This document shows positions 41,069-49,308 of a stretch of DNA of 64,000 bases, piece after piece; the stretch's first letter is position 1; every line of letters begins with the position of its first letter. Under the pieces are notes generated by a model that had not been told where the DNA came from, did no database searches, and was given only the letters and a program-made list of their open reading frames with translations. Both the position numbers and the translations under genes were made by a program. Source of the DNA: an uncultured Mobiluncus sp. (GTDB taxonomy: Bacteria > Actinomycetota > Actinomycetes > Actinomycetales > Actinomycetaceae); assembly GCF_947254095.1 (NCBI RefSeq), contig NZ_CAMYBV010000010.1, positions 1 to 64,000 of the forward strand, in the 5' to 3' direction.

Positions 41069-42643
41069 GTGAAGTTGGTGAGTGACACAGCGAAGCGGGG
41101 AGTTCCCGTCCGGTTCTGTTTCCTGACGGGTGGCACGAAACCCCAGGACGTAGTCAGTCTGGCCGAATTTTTGGATACCACGATTGAGCCTTTTCTGACT
41201 ACCGAGGAAGAACTCGCCCGCAGCGGTCGGCAAATCGCGGACGACTACGACTGGGAGGCGGCGTTAGCGGAAGTCCGCGCCGAAGAGGACTCACAAACCC
41301 CGAACTTGCCTGCGGAATCGGACTCACCCGCACAACCCGGTGAGCCCTCCCTCGACGCCACCGACACCGAAATACCCGTGGGTGGAGCTTTTGAGGGCGA
41401 ACCCGAGGACGTACCCCCCAGCGAGTTTGTCCGCGAAATCCTGGTTCCCATCGCTCCGGGAGTCGATCCGGAACAGGCCCGCCAAACCCTGCGGTCGCGC
41501 TTGAACGGACCGCTGCCAGCCAAAACGGACTTGATTATGCAGACCTCCGGCTCCCAGACCGGCAACGGACATTTGGTGGCGATTTCCGCCAGCGCCCTGG
41601 TGTCCTCTGCCCGGTCGACCTTGGCTGCACTGGGCGGGCCGGGCCGCTGGATTCTGGCACTGCCGACTCATCACGTGGCCGGGCTGCAGGTGTTGACCCG
41701 TTCGCTCATTTCCGGGACAAAACCCGTCATCGTGGATACTACCAACGGATTTAAGCCCGCCAGCTTGGCGCGTGCGGTTGAACGCGCCACCAAGGATTCA
41801 ACTCTGCCGGTGTATCTGTCGCTGGTGCCCACCCAGGTGTCAAAGATTCTGGACGAGGGCGGGGACGCGGTCGCGGCTTTGGCGAAAGTGGACACCATCT
41901 TGGTCGGGGGTGCTGCGTTTACCCCGTTCCTGGCCGATCGGGCAAAGGCCGTGGGCTGGCACGTGGTGGAAACCTACGGAATGACGGAAACCTGCGGGGG
42001 CTGCGTCTATGACGGGATTCCCCTGCTGGGTACCCAAGTTTCTACCGTGGGTGATACCGTGTGGATTACCGGCACGTCCTTGATGGAGGGCTACGTGGAG
42101 AAACCGCCGGCTGGAGTCGATCCCGCGGAGGCTTCGCCGTGGATTCAGATGGGGCCGCGCCGCTGGTTTAAGACTTCCGACACCGGCCGTATGGAGGGCC
42201 CGCGCCTGATTATCCAGGGACGTACCGATGATGTCATCAATACCGGCGGGGTAAAGGTTCATGCTTCTGCAGTTGAGCAGGCCTCGTTAAGTGTGCCGGG
42301 GGTTGGTCAAGTGTGTGTGGTCGGGCTGCCCGATGCCCGCTGGGGTGAACTGGTCACCGCGGTGGTTGTGCCCGGAGACGACCTTGACGTGGATTTGCTA
42401 GCCCCGATGTTGGGCTCCCCGGCTTCCTTGGGAATTCGCGGGAAAGACGGAACTTCTGAGCCGGATTCTCTGGCGGCGCGGATTCGCACCGCCGTCACCG
42501 CGGAACTCGGTGCCGCCCACGCTCCCCGCGTGGTCGTGGTGGTGCAGCACCTGCCCACGTTAGGGCCGGGCAAGGTGGCTCGTCACGAGGTTACCGAGCT
42601 GGCGAAACGGGAACTTCGCGCCGGTCGCGCCTGGGTACGCTAA
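41069..42643 (+). CDS. menE: o-succinylbenzoate-CoA ligase
   Basis: Acyl-adenylating enzyme of the menaquinone pathway. Motifs in order: P-loop TSGSQTGNGH (159-168), LALPTHHVAGLQVL, ETYGMTETCGGCVYDG, KTSDTGRM, QGRTDDVINTGGVKV and LPTLGPGKVARHE with the catalytic lysine. There is an extra, acidic N-terminal 125 residues before the recognisable ligase start (FVREILVPIAPG), longer than usual. The start is GTG at 41069 or 41078; AGGCAGG fits the second better. It is convergent with a small membrane-protein gene 25 bases away. Confidence 0.92.
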   Translation: MKLVSDTAKRGVPVRFCFLTGGTKPQDVVSLAEFLDTTIEPFLTTEEELARSGRQIADDYDWEAALAEVRAEEDSQTPNLPAESDSPAQPGEPSLDATDTEIPVGGAFEGEPEDVPPSEFVREILVPIAPGVDPEQARQTLRSRLNGPLPAKTDLIMQTSGSQTGNGHLVAISASALVSSARSTLAALGGPGRWILALPTHHVAGLQVLTRSLISGTKPVIVDTTNGFKPASLARAVERATKDSTLPVYLSLVPTQVSKILDEGGDAVAALAKVDTILVGGAAFTPFLADRAKAVGWHVVETYGMTETCGGCVYDGIPLLGTQVSTVGDTVWITGTSLMEGYVEKPPAGVDPAEASPWIQMGPRRWFKTSDTGRMEGPRLIIQGRTDDVINTGGVKVHASAVEQASLSVPGVGQVCVVGLPDARWGELVTAVVVPGDDLDVDLLAPMLGSPASLGIRGKDGTSEPDSLAARIRTAVTAELGAAHAPRVVVVVQHLPTLGPGKVARHEVTELAKRELRAGRAWVR

Positions 42644-42668
42644 CCGAGCCCCGCAGGGCCGGGCGGGC

Positions 42669-43061
42669 TTAGGACTTTGCTCGGGAGCGCTGGAGGTAGT
42701 TCCGGACCAGTCCCGCAATGAGGTTGGGGATAAACGCAAAACCGACATAGATGCCGGTGAACAGGACAAATTCGTCCCAGTGGACGCTGAGGTCGGCAGC
42801 CGCGTTCATCGCCAGAAAAAAGTGCGGAATAAACAGTACTACCGGCGCGATGAGCCACCACAGTGACCAGCCGTTGACAATCCCGTCCGCGACCCCGCAT
42901 CCCAGTCCCAACAGTGGTAGCGCCAGGTAGAAAATCATCAAAATCCACCCAAAACCGCCATCGCCTACAGACTTAAAAATCGGTTGGGTCAAATAGGGCA
43001 AAGCCAGGAACAGCACGGCATAAGCGGCTAAGAGAATCCAGCGTGATTTGGGGTTAGACAT
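42669..43061 (-). CDS. small four-helix membrane protein, unknown
   Basis: A 130-residue hydrophobic protein with about four membrane helices and a basic C-terminus (LQRSRAKS). No family is recognised. AGGAGGGG before the ATG is a strong ribosome site. Convergent with menE. Confidence 0.75.
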   Translation of the reverse strand: MSNPKSRWILLAAYAVLFLALPYLTQPIFKSVGDGGFGWILMIFYLALPLLGLGCGVADGIVNGWSLWWLIAPVVLFIPHFFLAMNAAADLSVHWDEFVLFTGIYVGFAFIPNLIAGLVRNYLQRSRAKS

Positions 43062-43205
43062 CTACGACCCCTCCTTTGCGAATGAAAACAATTTAAAAAC
43101 CATGATACCGGTAGTCCCCCCGCATTATTTATACTATTTTCTCCGTTAGCATCTTCCAGGCATGTCCAGAAATCGACAAAACAAGAAAGACCACGGGTTA
43201 TACGT

Positions 43206-43211
43206 TAAGAT
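43206..43211 (+). promoter_or_regulatory. -10-like hexamer of the PLDc_N protein gene
   Basis: TAAGAT ends 6 bases before the GTG at 43218; leaderless layout. Confidence 0.4.
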
Positions 43212-43217
43212 GAAGCC

Positions 43218-43682
43218 GTGGCCAGAGTTTTGTTGTTTATCTTGTGGTTGGCGCTGACCCTGTATGCGCTGATTGATTGCATTCGCACCCCGAAAGATAA
43301 CATGCCCGGCAAGGTGCCAAAGATTTTGTGGATTTTGCTGATTTTGCTGCTGAGCCCGATCGGGGCGATTGCGTGGATAATCGTGTCGCGAGTCGCCGCT
43401 GCAGAAGCCAAAGGCGGGGTTATCGAACCGAATATCTGGTCGAGTGAAGAATCCGTACCCCTCAGTTTCGGGCGAAAACCAGCCCCACAGCAACCTAGTG
43501 CTCCTGACGACGACCCGGAGTTCCTCGAGGAAGTCAGCCGGAAACTGCGCGAAAAACAGCGTGAAGAATACGAACGCAAGAAGCGGGAGAAAGAGGACGA
43601 AAAACTCCAGCCCCGCCCGAACGATAATTCCGACGCAAAGAAACCTACTGACCCGAAAAATCCGCCGGACCCCGCGGACTGA
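43218..43682 (+). CDS. PLDc_N-type small membrane protein with charged tail
   Basis: A 154-residue protein. The N-terminal 60 residues match the phospholipase-D-nuclease N-terminal membrane module: a first helix (ARVLLFILWLALTLYALIDC) and second WILLILLLSPIGAIAWIIV. The rest is a highly charged, Lys/Glu-rich tail. No HKD catalytic motif follows, as is usual for stand-alone members. The start is GTG without a ribosome site, preceded by TAAGAT. Confidence 0.85.
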   Translation: MARVLLFILWLALTLYALIDCIRTPKDNMPGKVPKILWILLILLLSPIGAIAWIIVSRVAAAEAKGGVIEPNIWSSEESVPLSFGRKPAPQQPSAPDDDPEFLEEVSRKLREKQREEYERKKREKEDEKLQPRPNDNSDAKKPTDPKNPPDPAD

Positions 43683-43835
43683 CCCGAAACGAAATCCTGA
43701 CCATCCGGACTTGTGCCCTCGCTAGTGCAACCGCACGCACCGAGCAACCCTGAGACGCACAGCGGACAGCACGCACCGGCCTAGTGAACTGAGAAAATCT
43801 CACCTGCTACCGGGCGAAAGTAACAGGCCAGACGG

Positions 43836-45251
43836 CTATTCCTCGTTTTTCTCGGAGGGTTCTGACTTCTTGGCTTTCTCTTTTTCAGCCTTTTCAGCGG
43901 CTTGCTCTAAAGCCTCCTGGTTCAGCTCCTCCAGGGTGGCTTGCGCCCGAGCGCGCTCTTTCTCAGCCGCGTCCTGGATTTGTTCCTCACGCAACCGAGT
44001 ATCAATGCTCGGGGGTTTCCCGGTGGAATCATCCAAACCATCGCCGTCACGGTCACGCGATTTGCGGCTGGACACCAGGGAGGTGGGTTCATCGGAAGGC
44101 CGGAAGAACACATCGATCCAGGCCGTGCGCGGGTCGGAGTCCACAAAGATAGCTTTGAAGAACAGCGTGAGAGGCACCGCCAGAATCGCTCCGAGCGGGC
44201 CCATCACCGTGGACCACACCATCAAAGACAGGAACGAAACGGTGGCGTTCAAGCCCACCGCGTTGCCGGCTATGCGAGGTTGCAAAATGTTCAAGAACAG
44301 CATCGATGCGACCATGTAACCGATGAAGACCCCGACGGCCGGCCACACTCCGCCCAGCGCCAAAGCCAGCAGAATCGGGGGAATCATGGAGAGGATGAAT
44401 CCCACCGCGGGAATGTAGTTCGCCACAAAAGCGAGGATGCCCCAGGTCCAGGGGGTCGGCACGCCAAACACATAGAGAATTCCAACGTCCACCAGCGCCA
44501 CGACAGCACCAAAGACGGTGGTCATCAGGAAGTAGGTCCGCACCCGCAGGGAGAAGTTGCGCAGCGCGATGGCGAAACCTGGCGCGTAGGAAGCCAGCTC
44601 AGCGGCGCGGCGGCGCACCACGACGATGTCTCCGACCACAAAAATCGCCACCATGATGATAAAGAACAGGGTCGTTCCCGCGCCGCTAATCTGGTTAGCA
44701 AAACCGGACAGGTAGGAAAATATCCGGTTGATATCCACGTTCTTCCAGGAATCCAACACGGCGGAAGTGTCCAGGCCGCGCTGATCCAACTGACTGATGG
44801 CGTTCTCATAGAGTGCCTGGAACTTTGAGCCGTAGCGGGGTAACTCCGTGACCATCGCGGTGATGGCAATCGCAATCAACCCCAGCATGACAAAGAGAAT
44901 GGCGAACAGCAGCACGATGTTGACCAAAGCTGCCAATCCCACCGGCCAGCGGTGGCGAATCAGCCACTCGGAAACCGGGCGCACCGCCAAAGCCAGCGAA
45001 AACGCCAGGAAAGTCGGCATGAACACCCCGGCTATCAGAGACAGCAGGAAAATTATCAGCGCGCTGGCAGCCAGCGCGAAAGCGAAGCGCATCCCGGTAG
45101 GCCAGGCCGCCAAACCGGAGACTTTCACCTCTGACGCCTTTACCTCGACGGTGTTCCCCGCATCTGCAGGGTTACTCGACTCGTCACCGGAGGCACCAGA
45201 CTTTACCGCCTGAACCATCCCTTTGGCCTTATCTATCATTCCCATAGCCAT
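43836..45251 (-). CDS. AI-2E family transporter (UPF0118 / TqsA-like)
   Basis: A 471-residue membrane protein with about eight helices and the AI-2E blocks: DIVVVRRRAAEL, GVPTPWTWGILAFVANYIPAVG (in parts TPWTWGILAF and NYIPAVGF) and VGLNATVSFLSLMVWSTVMG (VGLNATVSFLSL) . Family members export small molecules; the substrate is not known here. The charged C-terminal 75 residues may be coiled-coil. The start may be the third codon (45245): TAGGGT lies 7 bases before that ATG. It is separated from rpoC by a terminator. Confidence 0.9.
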   Translation of the reverse strand: MAMGMIDKAKGMVQAVKSGASGDESSNPADAGNTVEVKASEVKVSGLAAWPTGMRFAFALAASALIIFLLSLIAGVFMPTFLAFSLALAVRPVSEWLIRHRWPVGLAALVNIVLLFAILFVMLGLIAIAITAMVTELPRYGSKFQALYENAISQLDQRGLDTSAVLDSWKNVDINRIFSYLSGFANQISGAGTTLFFIIMVAIFVVGDIVVVRRRAAELASYAPGFAIALRNFSLRVRTYFLMTTVFGAVVALVDVGILYVFGVPTPWTWGILAFVANYIPAVGFILSMIPPILLALALGGVWPAVGVFIGYMVASMLFLNILQPRIAGNAVGLNATVSFLSLMVWSTVMGPLGAILAVPLTLFFKAIFVDSDPRTAWIDVFFRPSDEPTSLVSSRKSRDRDGDGLDDSTGKPPSIDTRLREEQIQDAAEKERARAQATLEELNQEALEQAAEKAEKEKAKKSEPSEKNEE

Positions 45252-45282
45252 AACCCTATCAACCGGGTGTTGAAAAACTGAA

Positions 45283-45320
45283 GTTCCCGGCCCGCCAACC
45301 GCAGCTGGCGAACCGGGAAC
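45283..45320 (-). terminator. rpoBC operon terminator
   Basis: GTTCCCGG...CCGGGAAC with an inner CGCCA...TGGCG stem, followed on the minus strand by a run of five T. Lies 65 bases past the rpoC stop. Confidence 0.75.
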
Positions 45321-45384
45321 CCCGAAACTATTGAATTAAACCCGATTCAGCCCTGTAATCACAGGTCACCAGGCATTTTCGACC

Positions 45385-48300
45385 CTAACCCCAGGGGTGT
45401 TCCAGGTCGACATCGTCATCGAACAGCCCGAATCCGGTCGTGTCGCTGTAAGGCAGCTGCGACATCAGCATCTCATGACCGCTCGCGGAAGGCTTGATTT
45501 CCACCCGGCGGTAACGACTCAGGCCGGTACCGGCCGGAATCAGCTTGCCCAGGATGACGTTTTCTTTCAGGCCCGACAGCGGGTCGTCGATGCCTTCCAT
45601 CGCCGCGTTGGTCAGAACCTTCGTGGTCTCTTGGAAGGAAGCCGCGGACAGCCAGGAATCGGTAGCCAAGGACGCCTTGGTGATACCCATCAGCTCGGAA
45701 CGTGCCGAGGCAGGCTGCTTGCCCTGCGCCACGACTCGCTTGTTTTCTTCACGGAACTTCGCCTGATCGATGAGCTGACCGGGCAGCAACATAGTGTCGC
45801 CCGACTCCAGCACGGTGACGCGACGCAGCATCTGGCGCACGATGACCTCGATGTGCTTGGCGTGAATATCTACGCCTTGGCTGTGGTAAACCTGCTGCAC
45901 TTCGTTGACCAGGGAACGCTGGGTTTCGGCTTGGCCTTTCACGCGCAGCAGTTTCTTCGGGTCGATAGGACCTTGGGTCAGGCGGTCACCTACCTCCAGG
46001 TGATCGCCGTCTGCAACCAACAGAGCCTGGCGGCGAGACACCTCGATGACCAGATCCTCCTTGCCGTCGTCACGAGTGATGATAACCTCGCGCGGGCCGG
46101 ACGGGTCGTCGTTTATCTTCACCCGGCCAGCAGCCTCGGTGATGGTCGCTTCGCCCTTGGGGGTACGCGCCTCAAACAGCTCCTGTACACGCGGCAGACC
46201 CTGAGTAATATCAGCCGCCGAAGCCGCACCACCGGTGTGGAAGGTACGCATCGTCAGCTGAGTACCGGGCTCACCAATGGACTGAGCAGCGATAATACCG
46301 ACAGCCTCGCCAATATCCACGCGCTTGCCAGTAGCCAGGGACCGCCCGTAGCAGGCGGCGCAGGTACCAATCGCCGCATCACAGGTCAGCACGGAACGCA
46401 CCTTAATCTGGGTGATACCGGCTTTGAGCAGTTTCTTAATCGCCACGTCGCCGACATCTTGCCCGGCCTCAAGCACGACGTTACCGGCCTCATCTACCGC
46501 GTCAACAGCCAAGGTACGCGCAAAAGCGGTGGTCTCGACCAGCTCGTCGGGCTCGACTTGGCCATCTTCGTTGACCGAACCGATGGTAATGGTCAGACCC
46601 TTGCGAGTCCCGCAGTCTTCCTCACGGATAATGACGTCCTGAGACACGTCCACCAGACGGCGGGTCAGGTAGCCGGATTCCGCGGTACGCAAGGCGGTAT
46701 CCGCCAGACCCTTGCGGGCACCGTGGGTCGCGATGAAGTATTCCAGCACGGACAGACCCTCGCGGTAGTTCGATTTAATCGGGCGCTCAATCAGGCGCTG
46801 CTTCGGGTCGGACACCAGACCGCGCATACCAGCAATCTGTTGAATCTGGGACCAGTTACCGCGCGCCCCGGACTTCACCATGCGGTACACATTGTTGCGT
46901 TCGGGGAAGTTCTCGCGCATTTCCTCGGCCACTTCATTCGTGCACGCCCGCCACAGGTCAATCAAGGCGCTGTAGCGTTCGTCCTCGGTGATGGCACCCA
47001 GGTCGTAGTCGGCTTGCACGTCAGAAGCGAGGTTCTCGTACTTTTCCAAAATGGCAGGCTTGGTCGAGGGCGGCACCACGTCCGTGAAAGAAATCGTGAT
47101 CCCCGACCAGGTCGACCAGTGGAAACCGAAGGACTTGAGCGCGTCTAGGGACACCTCAATATCGGCCTTTTGATACAGTTCCGCCAGGTCATTGACGATT
47201 TTGCCGAGTTTCTTTTTCTCTACCACGTAGTTCACGAACGGGTAGTCACGCGGCAGCGAGTCATTAAAGATAACCCGCCCCAGGGAGGTTTCCAGCTCAA
47301 AGCGGTCTCCCGGCTGCCACCCCTCCGGCATTTCCATATCCTCCGGCGGTAAGTCGCCCGGTTCCATACGGATCACACAGGTTTCCTGCAAAGCCAGATC
47401 ATCGTTGTCGTAAGCCAAGCGGGCTTCGGCGGGGCTGGAGTAGTACTTCAACACCCGGTTGCCGTCAGGATCAAACCGCGGGTTATGCACCATTTCCGGA
47501 TCTTCGTCCGAAGTCAGGTGATAGATACCGATAATCATGTCCTGGGAGGGCATGGTCACCGGGCGGCCGTCCGAGGGCTTCAAGATATTGTTAGACGACA
47601 GCATCAGCACGCGGGCCTCAGCTTGGGCTTCGGCGGACAGCGGGACGTGGACAGCCATTTGGTCGCCGTCAAAGTCCGCATTGAACGCGCCACACACCAG
47701 CGGGTGCAGCTGAATAGCTTTGCCCTCCACCAGCAGCGGCTCGAAAGCCTGGATACCCAAACGGTGCAGGGTAGGCGCCCGGTTCAACAACACCGGGTGG
47801 TTGGTGATAACCTCGTCCAAAACGTCCCAGACCTGGGGGTTTTGCCGCTCCACCATCCGCTTGGCAGCTTTGACGTTCTTGGCGTCCCCGTTCTCCACCA
47901 ACACCTTCATCACGAAAGGCTTGAACAGTTCCAGAGCCATCGTCTTGGGCAAACCGCACTGGTGCAACTTCAACTGCGGACCGACCACGATGACGGAACG
48001 ACCCGAGTAATCCACGCGCTTGCCCAGCAAGTTCTGACGGAAACGCCCCTGCTTGCCCTTGAGCATATCGGACAGGGACTTCAACGGACGGTTGCCCGGA
48101 CCCGTCACCGGCCGACCGCGCCGACCGTTGTCAAACAGGGCATCCACGGCCTCTTGCAGCATACGTTTCTCGTTGTTGACGATGATGTCCGGTGCGTTCA
48201 GGTCTTGCAAGCGGCGCAGACGGTTGTTGCGGTTGATGACGCGACGGTACAGGTCGTTCAGGTCAGAAGTCGCGAAACGTCCGCCGTCCAGCTGCACCAT

Positions 48301-49278
48301 CGGGCGCAGGTCCGGGGGAATGACCGGAATCGAGTCCAACACCATCGCCGAGGCCGGCTTGCCGGTCTGGAGGAAAGCGTTAATGACTTTCAAACGTTTC
48401 AGAGCACGGGTTTTCTGTTGACCGGACTTGCTCTCTACGACCTCTTTCAAGGCCTCGGCTTCAGCTACCAGGTCGAAAGATTCCAGACGATCCTTCACCG
48501 CTTGGGCGCCCATGCCGCCCTTGAAGTAGGTGCCGTACAGGGCATACATTTCCCGGTAGACCAGCTCGTTGCCCTCCAAGTCGCCGACTTTCAGGCTCTT
48601 AAACCGTTCCCAAACTTCGTCATGCAGTTTCAGGTCAGATTCGGCCTGGTGGCGAATGGCGCGCATTTCCTTTTCGCCGTTGCGCTTGACCTTGTCGATT
48701 TCGGATTTCTCGGCGCCGTCCTTTTCCAGCGCCGCCATATCCTGTTCCATCTTTTGGGCGCGCTTTTCGACGTCCAGGTCGCGGTTCTTTTCGAGTTGTT
48801 CACGAGCCAGGTCGGATTCCTTTTGCATATCGGCAAGGTCCTTGTGGCGGCGTTCCTCGTCAACCTCGGTAATCATGTAAGCCGCGAAGTAAATGACCTT
48901 TTCCAGATCTTTCGGAGCGATATTCAGCAGGTAACCGAGCCGGGAGGGCACGCCCTTGAAGTACCAGATATGCGTCACCGGGGCAGCCAGCTTGATGTGA
49001 CCCATCCGCTCGCGGCGCACCTTGGAACGGGTGACTTCCACCCCACAGCGTTCGCAGACAATGCCCTTGTAACGCACGCGCTTGTACTTGCCGCAGGCAC
49101 ATTCCCAGTCGCGGGTCGGCCCGAAAATCCGTTCGTCGAACAAGCCGTCCTTTTCCGGCTTCAACGTCCGGTAGTTGATGGTTTCCGGCTTTTTAACTTC
49201 GCCGTGGGACCAGCCATTGATGTCGTCCTCGGTCGCTAAACCGATGTGCAACTTGTCAAACTTGTTTGCATCCAACAT
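45385..49278 (-). CDS. rpoC: DNA-directed RNA polymerase subunit beta'
   Basis: Catalytic subunit of RNA polymerase, 1297 residues as in other actinobacteria. The zinc ligands C60, C62, C75 and C78 are at the N-terminus. The magnesium-binding NADFDGDQ is near residue 535. A second zinc site is seen at CDAAIGTCAACYG. A long charged helix (about 150-210, Glu/Lys/Arg-rich) is the usual actinobacterial insertion. AGAGGAAAG precedes the ATG, 30 bases after rpoB. Confidence 0.98.
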   Translation of the reverse strand: MLDANKFDKLHIGLATEDDINGWSHGEVKKPETINYRTLKPEKDGLFDERIFGPTRDWECACGKYKRVRYKGIVCERCGVEVTRSKVRRERMGHIKLAAPVTHIWYFKGVPSRLGYLLNIAPKDLEKVIYFAAYMITEVDEERRHKDLADMQKESDLAREQLEKNRDLDVEKRAQKMEQDMAALEKDGAEKSEIDKVKRNGEKEMRAIRHQAESDLKLHDEVWERFKSLKVGDLEGNELVYREMYALYGTYFKGGMGAQAVKDRLESFDLVAEAEALKEVVESKSGQQKTRALKRLKVINAFLQTGKPASAMVLDSIPVIPPDLRPMVQLDGGRFATSDLNDLYRRVINRNNRLRRLQDLNAPDIIVNNEKRMLQEAVDALFDNGRRGRPVTGPGNRPLKSLSDMLKGKQGRFRQNLLGKRVDYSGRSVIVVGPQLKLHQCGLPKTMALELFKPFVMKVLVENGDAKNVKAAKRMVERQNPQVWDVLDEVITNHPVLLNRAPTLHRLGIQAFEPLLVEGKAIQLHPLVCGAFNADFDGDQMAVHVPLSAEAQAEARVLMLSSNNILKPSDGRPVTMPSQDMIIGIYHLTSDEDPEMVHNPRFDPDGNRVLKYYSSPAEARLAYDNDDLALQETCVIRMEPGDLPPEDMEMPEGWQPGDRFELETSLGRVIFNDSLPRDYPFVNYVVEKKKLGKIVNDLAELYQKADIEVSLDALKSFGFHWSTWSGITISFTDVVPPSTKPAILEKYENLASDVQADYDLGAITEDERYSALIDLWRACTNEVAEEMRENFPERNNVYRMVKSGARGNWSQIQQIAGMRGLVSDPKQRLIERPIKSNYREGLSVLEYFIATHGARKGLADTALRTAESGYLTRRLVDVSQDVIIREEDCGTRKGLTITIGSVNEDGQVEPDELVETTAFARTLAVDAVDEAGNVVLEAGQDVGDVAIKKLLKAGITQIKVRSVLTCDAAIGTCAACYGRSLATGKRVDIGEAVGIIAAQSIGEPGTQLTMRTFHTGGAASAADITQGLPRVQELFEARTPKGEATITEAAGRVKINDDPSGPREVIITRDDGKEDLVIEVSRRQALLVADGDHLEVGDRLTQGPIDPKKLLRVKGQAETQRSLVNEVQQVYHSQGVDIHAKHIEVIVRQMLRRVTVLESGDTMLLPGQLIDQAKFREENKRVVAQGKQPASARSELMGITKASLATDSWLSAASFQETTKVLTNAAMEGIDDPLSGLKENVILGKLIPAGTGLSRYRRVEIKPSASGHEMLMSQLPYSDTTGFGLFDDDVDLEHPWG

Positions 49279-49308
49279 TTGTGTTCTTTCCTCTTCTTCC
49301 GGTCCGTC

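Noticed and set aside
45397..49239. Long open frames (583 and 584 codons) antisense to rpoC
   Set aside because: They mirror the codon pattern of a highly conserved GC-rich gene, have histidine/glutamine-rich low-complexity products, and resemble no family.
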